From positions 434,001 through 498,000 of the forward strand of contig NZ_QAYX01000021.1 of NCBI RefSeq assembly GCF_003054705.1: DNA of 64,000 nucleotides, in the 5' to 3' direction. A program made the translations under genes and the position numbers. The notes beneath the pieces were generated by a model. That model made no database searches. It was not told the origin of the DNA and saw nothing but the letters and a program-made list of their open reading frames with translations. This document shows positions 52,857-60,888 of this stretch, one piece after another. Source of the stretch: Opitutus sp. ER46 (lineage in GTDB: Bacteria; Verrucomicrobiota; Verrucomicrobiia; Opitutales; Opitutaceae). Within the stretch, counting starts at the first letter, position 1. The number at the start of each line of letters is the position of its first letter.

Positions 52857-55673
52857 ATGAAACCTACCCTCCCCAAGTCCCCCGGCCCGCGCGCGTTGCT
52901 GATCGCCGGCCTGCTGGCGGCAAGTCCTGCCTCCTTGCTGGCCGCGGCCGCCACCCCGTCCGCCGTCGCCGAGGACGAGGCCATCGTCCTCACGCCATTC
53001 GAGGTGAACACGAGCCGTGACGTCGGCTACCTCGCGCAGAACACCCTCGCTGGCAGCCGGCTCAACACGAGCCTGCGCGACGTCGGCGCCGCGATCTCGG
53101 TGCTCACGCCCGAGTTCTTGTCCGACATCGGCGCGACGAACATGCGCGACGTGATCCTGTTCGAGAACAACGCGGTGCCCGACCTCGGCGACTCCGCCAA
53201 CAACTTCAACGGCAACCCCCTCGTCGGTAACAGCGAGTGGCAGCTCCGCATCCGCGGGCTCCCAGCCAGCTACGCGCGCAATTACTTCACCTGGGTTACC
53301 TCGACCGACTTCTACAACATCGACCGCATCGACCAGGCGCGCGGGCCCAATGCCATCCTGTTCGGCTTCGGCTCCGCCGGCGGCATCGTCAACAGCACCA
53401 CCAAGCAGGCCAACCTCGCAAAGAACGCCACGGAACTCACCGCGCTCGTCGGCAGCTGGGACCGCTTCCGCGGCACGATCGACGTCAACCAGGTCGTCAC
53501 GCCCAACCAGCTCGCCATCCGCCTCAACGCCATGGCGGAGGACGGCAAGTCCTGGCGTGAGTTCGAGTTCGACCGGGCCAAGCGCGCCCATCTCACCACC
53601 ACCTACCGGCCGCAACCCGGGACGAGCGTGCGCGTCGAGGGCGAGATCGGCCGCGTGAAGAACAATGTCGCCCGCCCCTGGCTCATGATCGACCAGTCCT
53701 CCCTCTGGCGGCAGGCGGGCCGCCCGACCTACAGCGGCACCTGGCCCTCCGGTCCCACGATCGCGACGTTCTGGCCGGACCACCTCGTGGCCGGGGACGA
53801 CGGCGTGGTGCGCAACTGGCTCGGGCTCGGCTACGGCAGCAACGCCACCGCCAGCCAGACTTGGGCTCAGCTGGCGCTCACGCCGGCGAACCTCGCCATC
53901 ATCCCGCGCGAGTCCAACTCCGCCGGCCCCGACGCCGTGCGCGAGACCGACTACGAGACGATCAGCGGCTTCTTCAGCCGCGAGGTCAGCGACCGGCTCT
54001 CCTTCGAGCTCGCGGTGAACCACCAGCGCACCGACTTCCTCGGTTACGACGCCAACGGCAGCCGCGCGACCAACTATTACGGCGACAGCGGCGAGCTGTG
54101 GGGCGACGCCAGTGCGACGCTGCCCGACGGCACGGCCAACCCCAACGCGGGCCGCCTGTATCTCGAAAACAACTGGACCCGACGCCACCTGACGGACCGC
54201 GGCACCCAGCTGCGCGGCAGCCTCGCGTACACCTTCGACACCGGCAGCTGGGCGCGCCACCGGCTCGCCGCCATGTACGAGCACTCGCAGCGGGACACCT
54301 TCCTCGACGAATCCTCGGAGGTGTTCACCGCGATGCCGGGCGACAGCACCGCCGCGGAGGCTGACGTGAACCGGGTTTATCGCCGCCACTATTTCCAGCC
54401 GGGCAATGTCTCCGACATCCACGTGCAGTCCTGGCGCGTGCCGGTCGCCGGCACCGGCTGGGTGCCGAACCAGTACCTCGATAACTCGCGCCAGAAACAG
54501 GACACGTTCCTCGGCGCGCTCCAGAGCACGTTCTTCAAGGACCGGCTGGTGACGACGGTCGGGTTCCGCTCGGACTCGATGAAATACACCTGGGTGCCGA
54601 GTGAGCGGGATGCCACGACCAAGCAGTGGCGGCTCGGCGCGACCCGCCGCGGCACGCGTTTCAATGCCAGCACGTTCAGCCTCGGGACCGTGTACCACGT
54701 GGCGAAGACGGTCTCGGTTTACGCCAATCATTCCAACAGCCGCGACATCCCCAACGTGCACATCCACCTGATCGGCGCCGAGATTCCGCCGATGCCAAAA
54801 GGCCAGGGCTATGACTTCGGCCTGAAGTTCGATCTGCTCGGCGGCAAGGTCTACGCCACCGCCGGCTACTACACCACCAAGGTGAAGCACATGACCGACT
54901 GGGGTGACGTGCAGACCGCGGTCACCGACCTCAACACGCGTGTGCTCACGGCTCTGCGTACCGCCGGCGTCATCACCGCCGCCGAGCAGGCGGCGCGCAC
55001 GATCGACGCGAACGGCTACATGCAGGACCGCGACTCGGAGGGTTATGAGTTCCAGGTGATCGCCAATCCGACGAAGAACTGGCGGATCTCGGCCAACTTC
55101 TCGACGAACGAGGTGATCAACCGGAACGCCATGGCCGAGGTGAAGGTGTGGGCGGACAACAACACCGCGTTTTGGATCGCGAAAGGCGGCCGCGACTTCC
55201 TCCTCAGCGGCGCGGGCAATGCGTGGGATACGATCGGCGCCCAAGTGGGCTGGCTGTACCAGTATCACATCGACAACGTCGTGGCGTTGAATGGTCTCCA
55301 GGCGCGTGGCGAACGGAAATACGGCGCAAACCTCTACACGAAGTACACGTTCACCGATGGTCTCCTGAAGGGCTTCGCCATCGGCGGCGGCGGCCGGTAC
55401 CAGAGCCGGAACGTCCTCGGCTTCTACAATGGCGGGGTGCGGATGGGCCGCGAACTCGTCCTCGCCGACGCCATGCTCGCCTACACGGTGAACCCGCGGC
55501 TGCTCGGGCGCGAAACGCCCGTGGAGTTCCAGCTCAACGTGAGCAACGTCTTCGATACCGACCGCTACCAGGTGTACACGCTGGCCTGGTGGGACACCAC
55601 CTCCTCGATTCCCGAGCGGATCGGCCTGCAGGAGCCGCGCAAGTTCACGCTCAGCGCCACCCTCAAATTCTAG
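52857..55673 (+). CDS. TonB-dependent outer-membrane receptor 2 (glycan uptake)
   Basis: A 938-residue outer-membrane receptor: a signal peptide (LLIAGLLAASPASLLAAAA), TonB box EAIVLTPFEVNTS, plug with NTLAGSRLNTSLRDVG and IDQARGPNAILFGFGSAGG, and a barrel ending TLSATLKF. It is a paralogue of TBDR1 in layout, not of TBDR3/4. The ATG at 52857 is chosen because 24 codons upstream are non-homologous. It is preceded by a promoter containing a candidate LacI 2 site and followed by GH35, so it probably brings in galactosides. No SusD or adjacent ECF sigma gene. Confidence 0.92.
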   Translation: MKPTLPKSPGPRALLIAGLLAASPASLLAAAATPSAVAEDEAIVLTPFEVNTSRDVGYLAQNTLAGSRLNTSLRDVGAAISVLTPEFLSDIGATNMRDVILFENNAVPDLGDSANNFNGNPLVGNSEWQLRIRGLPASYARNYFTWVTSTDFYNIDRIDQARGPNAILFGFGSAGGIVNSTTKQANLAKNATELTALVGSWDRFRGTIDVNQVVTPNQLAIRLNAMAEDGKSWREFEFDRAKRAHLTTTYRPQPGTSVRVEGEIGRVKNNVARPWLMIDQSSLWRQAGRPTYSGTWPSGPTIATFWPDHLVAGDDGVVRNWLGLGYGSNATASQTWAQLALTPANLAIIPRESNSAGPDAVRETDYETISGFFSREVSDRLSFELAVNHQRTDFLGYDANGSRATNYYGDSGELWGDASATLPDGTANPNAGRLYLENNWTRRHLTDRGTQLRGSLAYTFDTGSWARHRLAAMYEHSQRDTFLDESSEVFTAMPGDSTAAEADVNRVYRRHYFQPGNVSDIHVQSWRVPVAGTGWVPNQYLDNSRQKQDTFLGALQSTFFKDRLVTTVGFRSDSMKYTWVPSERDATTKQWRLGATRRGTRFNASTFSLGTVYHVAKTVSVYANHSNSRDIPNVHIHLIGAEIPPMPKGQGYDFGLKFDLLGGKVYATAGYYTTKVKHMTDWGDVQTAVTDLNTRVLTALRTAGVITAAEQAARTIDANGYMQDRDSEGYEFQVIANPTKNWRISANFSTNEVINRNAMAEVKVWADNNTAFWIAKGGRDFLLSGAGNAWDTIGAQVGWLYQYHIDNVVALNGLQARGERKYGANLYTKYTFTDGLLKGFAIGGGGRYQSRNVLGFYNGGVRMGRELVLADAMLAYTVNPRLLGRETPVEFQLNVSNVFDTDRYQVYTLAWWDTTSSIPERIGLQEPRKFTLSATLKF

Positions 55674-55752
55674 ATTTCGCCGTGCCGCCGGGCGGGGTGG
55701 GCCGATCCGCGTGGCCGCGGACCGGGCGCCCCGCGGCTGACTCTCTTCGCTC

Positions 55753-58173
55753 ATGTCCAAGCTCCGCCGTCTTCTCCTTCCCGCCGCGCTGGCGCTCGTC
55801 CTCGCCGCGCGCGCGGACGTCCTGATCGACGCTACGACGCCCCCGGCGCCCGCGACCCCGCTCAGCTTCGCGGTCGGCGGCCAGTCGCCGACCGGGGAAA
55901 CGCTGGAGGTGAACCGCCGGTTCTTCACGCGCAACGGCCAGCCGTGGTTCCCGGTGATGGGCGAGTTTCATTTTGCGCGGTATCCCGAGGCGGAGTGGGA
56001 GGGCGAGCTCCGCAAGATGAAGGCCGGCGGCATCGACGTCGTGGGGACCTACGTGTTCTGGAACTTCCACGAAGAGCGGCCGGGGCGCTTCGACTGGAGC
56101 GGCCAACGAAACCTGCGGAAGTTCGTCGAGACGTGCGGCCGCGTCGGCCTCCAGGTTTGGATCCGCATTGGCCCCTGGTGCCATGGCGAGGTGCGTAACG
56201 GCGGCCTGCCCGACTGGGTGCTGGCGGCGGGGCCCGTGCGGCAAAACGCACCCGGTTACCTCGAACTGGTGCAGCGCTTCTTCGCGCAGATCGGCGCCCA
56301 GGTCCGCGGACAGTTCTGGCAAGACGGCGGCCCCATCATCGGTGTGCAGCTGGAGAACGAGTATCACCCGGACCGGGACGGCGAGGCGCACATGCTGCGG
56401 CTGCTGGAGATCGCGCGGGCGGCGGGCTGCGTTGCGCCTTTCTATTCGGCGACCGGCTGGGACAAGGCCGTGATTCCGGCGGCGCCCTTCCTTCCGGTGT
56501 TCGGCGGCTACACGGAGCAATTCTGGAGCGACAGCCTGACGGAACTGCCGCCCAACCAGCACTTCTTCTTCACGACCATTCGCGCCGAGGACAACGTCGG
56601 CTATCTCCTGGAGCCGAAGGATCGGACCTACCACGAGCGGTACCTCGGGTATCCGTTCCTCACCGCCGAACTCGGCGGCGGCATGGCGGTCGCCTATCAC
56701 CGGCGGCCGGTGATGTACGCGGCGGATTCCGCCGCCGCCGCACTGACGAAAGTCGGCGCCGGGGTCACCCTGCTGGGCTACTACATGTATCACGGCGGCA
56801 CGAACCCGCCGGCGGCTGGGCCGCTGCATGAATCGTTCACCGGCTGGAATGCGTACAACGAACTCGAGACCAAGTCGTACGATTACCAGGCGGCGCTCGG
56901 TGAGTTCGGCCAGGTGCGCGACACGTACCGCGCGATGAAGCTCGTGCACCTGTTCCTCCATGACTTCGGCGTAACGCTCGCTCCCATGACTGCCTACTTC
57001 CCGACGGAGCGGCCGCGCAGCCTCGATGATGCCATCACCCCGCGCGCGGCGCTGCGCTCGGATGGGCGCACCGGGTTCGTTTTCATCAACAACCACCAGC
57101 GCAACCATCCGCTGCGGGCCCACCCGGACTTTCAGGTCAGGGTGAAGCTCGCAGGCGGAATCGTGACGCTGCCGCAGGCGCCCATCACACTGCCCAGCGG
57201 CGTGTACACGCACTGGCCGGTCAACCTCCCGCTGGGCGCAGGCACCCTGCGCGCGGGCACCGCACAATTGCTCTGCCGGCTGGCCGATCCTGCGGTCTAC
57301 GTGTTTGCGGCGCAGCCCGGGATTCCGGTGGAACTCCTGCTGGAGACGCCCGTCGGCGTCACGCTCGAGGCCGGCGGCGCGCGCGTCCAGCGGGTCGCGG
57401 GCGGCGTGTTGGTGACGGAGATCGTGCCGGGCCGGGAGCCGGCGGTGTCGCTGCGCGACGCGACGGGGCGCACGACGCATCTGCTGGTGCTGCCGCTCGC
57501 GGATGCGATGAACCTTTGGAAACTGCGCGTGGCGGGGCGGGAGCGATTGCTGATTTCCGAGGGCGCGTTGCAGCCGCTCGCTGACGGCCTCGCGGTGGAA
57601 GCTGAGACCGTGCCCGCCACGCGCGTCGCGGTCTTTCCGGCGCTGGACACCGCGGCCGCGCCGGTGCGGGCGAAGACGGGCTGGTTTACCGAGTACGCTC
57701 CGTCGGTCACACCGCGCGCCGACGTGCTGGCAACCGTCCGGCAGGAACGCGCGGCCGGCGAGGTTCCACCCGTGCGGCTGAATCCCGATCCGAAACGGCC
57801 GGTGGCGCTGCAGCCAACCGACGACGATTTCGCGCGCGCGGCGGTCTGGCGCCTCGAGTTGCCGGCCGCGCTGCAGGCGGGGGACGCACCCGCCCTGCTG
57901 CGCATCCGCTATCGCGGTGACGTTGCCCGGGTCTACGCGGGCGACCGGTTGCTCACGGACAACTTCTACAAGGGGACGCCGTTTGAGATCGGGCTCTGGC
58001 GGCTGACGCCCGAGGAGCGCAAGGCCGGCCTGACGCTGAAGGTCCTGCCGCTGCGCCGCGACGCGCCCGTGTACATCCCGCGCGAGGCGCGTCCCACGTA
58101 TGACGCCCACGACCAGGCCGTATCACTCGACGCCGTCGAGATCGTCTGGCGGCACGAAGCGACCCTCCGCTGA
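55753..58173 (+). CDS. GH35 beta-galactosidase (secreted)
   Basis: An 806-residue enzyme with a signal peptide (RLLLPAALALVLAARA). The TIM barrel holds the acid/base Glu203 in GGPIIGVQLENEY and the nucleophile Glu306 in FLTAELGGGM. LQVWIRIGPWCHGEVRNGG and YYMYHGGTNP are GH35 hallmarks. The C-terminal 450 residues form several beta-sandwich modules. The N-terminal part contains EVNRRFFTRNGQPWFPVMGE, the standard opening of the domain. It probably removes terminal beta-galactose from plant or algal glycans in the periplasm or outside. It follows TBDR2 by 79 bases and is convergent with TBDR3 across twin palindromes. Confidence 0.93.
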   Translation: MSKLRRLLLPAALALVLAARADVLIDATTPPAPATPLSFAVGGQSPTGETLEVNRRFFTRNGQPWFPVMGEFHFARYPEAEWEGELRKMKAGGIDVVGTYVFWNFHEERPGRFDWSGQRNLRKFVETCGRVGLQVWIRIGPWCHGEVRNGGLPDWVLAAGPVRQNAPGYLELVQRFFAQIGAQVRGQFWQDGGPIIGVQLENEYHPDRDGEAHMLRLLEIARAAGCVAPFYSATGWDKAVIPAAPFLPVFGGYTEQFWSDSLTELPPNQHFFFTTIRAEDNVGYLLEPKDRTYHERYLGYPFLTAELGGGMAVAYHRRPVMYAADSAAAALTKVGAGVTLLGYYMYHGGTNPPAAGPLHESFTGWNAYNELETKSYDYQAALGEFGQVRDTYRAMKLVHLFLHDFGVTLAPMTAYFPTERPRSLDDAITPRAALRSDGRTGFVFINNHQRNHPLRAHPDFQVRVKLAGGIVTLPQAPITLPSGVYTHWPVNLPLGAGTLRAGTAQLLCRLADPAVYVFAAQPGIPVELLLETPVGVTLEAGGARVQRVAGGVLVTEIVPGREPAVSLRDATGRTTHLLVLPLADAMNLWKLRVAGRERLLISEGALQPLADGLAVEAETVPATRVAVFPALDTAAAPVRAKTGWFTEYAPSVTPRADVLATVRQERAAGEVPPVRLNPDPKRPVALQPTDDDFARAAVWRLELPAALQAGDAPALLRIRYRGDVARVYAGDRLLTDNFYKGTPFEIGLWRLTPEERKAGLTLKVLPLRRDAPVYIPREARPTYDAHDQAVSLDAVEIVWRHEATLR

Positions 58174-58183
58174 GGGCGCAAAG

Positions 58184-58208
58184 AAGTGTCACGTATTACG
58201 TGACACTT
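58184..58208. repeat. Palindrome copy 1 (terminator-like)
   Basis: AAGTGTCACGTA-T-TACGTGACACTT: 12-bp arms with a single central base, followed by a T-run, 11 bases after the GH35 stop. With copy 2 it forms a pair whose centres differ (T versus A). Confidence 0.8.
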
Positions 58209-58236
58209 TTGGCGGTGCTCAGAGGGAGCCGGACGG

Positions 58237-58265
58237 AAAAGTGTCACGTAATACGTGACACTTTT
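58237..58265. repeat. Palindrome copy 2 (terminator-like)
   Basis: AAAAGTGTCACGTA-A-TACGTGACACTTTT: 14-bp arms with a single central base. It ends nine bases before the TBDR3 stop. A-run and T-run on both sides make it a possible bidirectional terminator for GH35 and TBDR3, but a DNA-binding or mobile-repeat origin is also possible. Confidence 0.8.
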
Positions 58266-58273
58266 GCGGAGGC

Positions 58274-60577
58274 TCAGAACTCGAACGTGGTGGAGAATTT
58301 CACGTTCGTGCCCGGCGCGGTGGTGATGCCGGTGCCGGAGACGCGACCGCCAGCGACGGAGATGTAGCCCTTGTCGTCGAACGGATTGTCGATCGTGAGC
58401 CGGAAAAAGTACTTCTCGTGCCAACGATACGAGGCGCCGAGGGTGATCGCGTACATTGGCTTCAGGTAGAAGCTGGTTTGGCCGACGACGTTGGCGGCAG
58501 TGAAGTTGACCGGCGTGTCTCCGGCGCGCTTGCCCGTGCAGTTCACGCCCGCGCTGAGGGCGAGGCCCTTGAGGCCGCCGTCGGTGTAGCGGTAGTTCAG
58601 GAGCAGGGCGGCGAGGTTGTCGGCGACGCCCCGGACGTTGCGGCCAAGCGAATCACGCATGCGCAGATGCGAGTAGGTCGCCACGGCGGAGAGGTGCGGG
58701 GTCAGGCTGCCGATCAGCTCGAACTCGAAACCCTCGTTGCCGTAGTCGGCGATCAGCTGCTCGGGCGCCGCCGGGTCGGTCTGGTGGTCGGGGTTCGGGA
58801 TCGTGACGTTGGTCTGGGTGATCTCGAAGTAGGCGCCGTTGAAGGATAGCCGCTGGTTGAGAAACTCGGACTTGAAGCCGTACTCGTCCTGTTTGCCGTC
58901 GCGCCAGAGCGGCAGGTTGTTGGCGATGGTGGGCGAGGAGTTGGAGGAGTGGCTGTAGTACACCGAGACATTGGGCAGCACCTTCACGAGCGCACCGACG
59001 GAGCTCATGTTCTTGCCGTCGTCGAGGACGCTGGGGGCCGAGTTGGTCAGCGCGTTCTGGCCGGTGGTCTTGGTGTTGAAGCGCAGCACGCCGGCGGTGA
59101 GGAACAGCCGGTCCTTGAAGAGGCCGACGCGCTCGTTGACGTAGAGCTGCCAGTTCGTGAACGAGCTCTTGTTGAACGTGTTCAGCGCCGAGCCGTAGAC
59201 CGGATTGTATCGGGCATCCGGATGCGCGAGATCGATGGCGGGCAGGGTGCCGTTCTTGCCATGCGTGTAGCCGGTCTGCCGCGAGTAGGCCACGCCCGCG
59301 ACGGTCTGGGTGCTGAAGAACGGGAACGTGTAGCTGCCGACGATATCGGCCTGCGCGTTGGCGGTCTTGCGGCGCGACCACTGGGCGTCGGCCCGGACGG
59401 GGATGGCGTTCGGGTTGAAGAACGCGGAGTAGGTCGGGACGTACTTGTTGGTGGCAGCGTCGAGCGCCCAGGTCTGGTTCTGCGTCAGCTCGCCGGTGTA
59501 CGGGTTGTAGCGGTTGGTCAGGCTAGGCGTGGAAAGAAACTCCTGCTCCGAGTCCTCGAAATAGTAGCGGCCGTTGGCGGCGAAGCGGAGGCTGATGTTC
59601 TGGTTTACGCTCGTGGTGAGCTGGGTGAACAGGTCGGCGGTGTGCGTGCCGACGTGGCTCCAGGGCTGGATGCCGTTGAGGCCGCGCTTCGAGATTCCCG
59701 GGGCGAGGCCGGGATCGTCGGTCGCCGCCGTCACAGACGGATCGATGATCAGGAGCGGCTCGCGGAAGATCCAGTGTTCGGCGGCGATGAGCTTCACCTG
59801 CAGCTGTGTGCGGTCGGAGAGGCGCCACGCAAACATGGGGGCGAGGACCTTGCCGCGGAGGCGGGCCTCCTCATCCCAGTAGCGGCGCGAGTCCTGCAGG
59901 GAGCCGATCACGCGGTAGGCGAACGCGCTGCCCGGCGCGAACGGCCCCGTCGCGTCGAGCGATACCTTCTGGGCGTCGTAGAGGCCGATGAGGCCGGTGA
60001 CGCTGCGCTTCTGACGGTAGAGCGGAGACTTGGTGATGACGTTGATCGCGCCGCCGGGAGCACCGGACGGGGAGAGAATGGCATTGGGGCCCTTGGCCAC
60101 CTCGATGCGGTCGACCACGGCCTCGTCGATGTTGTCGGCGTCGGCGGGCTGCAGGAAGTTGTCGACCGTGCGCTGTCCGTTGCTTTCGAAGCCGCGGAGA
60201 ATCATCCGATCCTGAAACTGCATGCCGCGACCGTCCTGCACGCCGGAGACATAGCGCGCGGCGTCAAAGATGCGCGAGGGCGCCAGATCGTCGATCATGT
60301 CGCGGGTCACCACGGAGATGGAACTCGGGGTGTCGAGGAGCGGGGCGCGGACGCGCACGGCGGAGATGGCGTCGGCCGCGCGGTAGCGATCGGCGGTCGA
60401 GCCGGAGACGGTGAACTGGGAGAGGGTCACGATCTCGTCGTCGCTGGCGGCGGGAACGCGGGTGGCGGCGCCGGGAGGGGCGGCTTGGGCGGAGAGGGCG
60501 TTCGCGCCGAAGGCGGCGAGCAGTCCCGTGAGAATAATGCAGTGGCAACGCACCGTACGGTGCAGGGTGTTTTTCAT
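58274..60577 (-). CDS. TonB-dependent receptor 3 (no STN domain)
   Basis: A 767-residue receptor with a signal peptide (CIILTGLLAAFGANALSAQ), TonB box DEIVTLSQFTVSGS, plug with VRAPLLDTPSSISVVTRDMI and RIEVAKGPNAILSPSGAPGG, and a barrel ending in SGTGITTAPGTNVKFSTTF. It is clearly a paralogue of TBDR4 (RGFESNG, AAEHWIFREP, RYNPYTGELTQ and GGRVSGTG are shared) but lacks the STN signalling domain. This receptor type is typical of siderophore or vitamin-like ligand uptake. It lies downstream of TBDR4 on the same strand, separated by 311 bases of inverted repeats, so it may have its own promoter. The ATG at 60577 is preferred to an open extension upstream. Confidence 0.9.
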   Translation of the reverse strand: MKNTLHRTVRCHCIILTGLLAAFGANALSAQAAPPGAATRVPAASDDEIVTLSQFTVSGSTADRYRAADAISAVRVRAPLLDTPSSISVVTRDMIDDLAPSRIFDAARYVSGVQDGRGMQFQDRMILRGFESNGQRTVDNFLQPADADNIDEAVVDRIEVAKGPNAILSPSGAPGGAINVITKSPLYRQKRSVTGLIGLYDAQKVSLDATGPFAPGSAFAYRVIGSLQDSRRYWDEEARLRGKVLAPMFAWRLSDRTQLQVKLIAAEHWIFREPLLIIDPSVTAATDDPGLAPGISKRGLNGIQPWSHVGTHTADLFTQLTTSVNQNISLRFAANGRYYFEDSEQEFLSTPSLTNRYNPYTGELTQNQTWALDAATNKYVPTYSAFFNPNAIPVRADAQWSRRKTANAQADIVGSYTFPFFSTQTVAGVAYSRQTGYTHGKNGTLPAIDLAHPDARYNPVYGSALNTFNKSSFTNWQLYVNERVGLFKDRLFLTAGVLRFNTKTTGQNALTNSAPSVLDDGKNMSSVGALVKVLPNVSVYYSHSSNSSPTIANNLPLWRDGKQDEYGFKSEFLNQRLSFNGAYFEITQTNVTIPNPDHQTDPAAPEQLIADYGNEGFEFELIGSLTPHLSAVATYSHLRMRDSLGRNVRGVADNLAALLLNYRYTDGGLKGLALSAGVNCTGKRAGDTPVNFTAANVVGQTSFYLKPMYAITLGASYRWHEKYFFRLTIDNPFDDKGYISVAGGRVSGTGITTAPGTNVKFSTTFEF

Positions 60578-60888
60578 TCGGGGTGAGGAGGTTTGCTGCC
60601 GGTGGTAGCCGGCCACCCTCACGACGCGCGACGCCGCCGAATGGGGGATCGGGGGGAGTGAAAGTGAGAGTGAGGGTGGCCCCAGAGGGGGAGTGAAAGT
60701 GAGGGCACCTCTTACTCTTCCTCCTACTCTTTCTCTTACTCTCGCGCTCGCTCTTGCTTTCGTTCTGCCGCGTAGCGGCAGCGATGGGGTGTGCTGACGC
60801 CGCGTTCGAATACGAGAGAAAGAGGAAGAGTAAGGGAAAGAGGCGGTTCGGGTTGGACCACTCGCGGGGCCGTGGCCCTCAGCGAGGC
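60578..60888. other. Intergenic region with nested inverted repeats between TBDR3 and TBDR4
   Basis: No ORF of protein character. GGCCACCCTCAC (60611-60622) pairs with GTGAGGGTGGCC (60670-60681). CTTACTCTTCCTC (60711-60723) pairs with GAGGAAGAGTAAG (60822-60834), enclosing CTGCCGC-GTA-GCGGCAG (60765-60781). GAGTGAAAGTGAG is also repeated directly at 60656 and 60691. The stretch is purine-rich then pyrimidine-rich, so it can form large hairpins or unusual DNA structures. It may act as TBDR4 terminator and TBDR3 leader. Confidence 0.6.

Noticed and set aside
52833-55934. 1,033-codon minus-strand open frame
   Set aside because: Antisense shadow of TBDR2.
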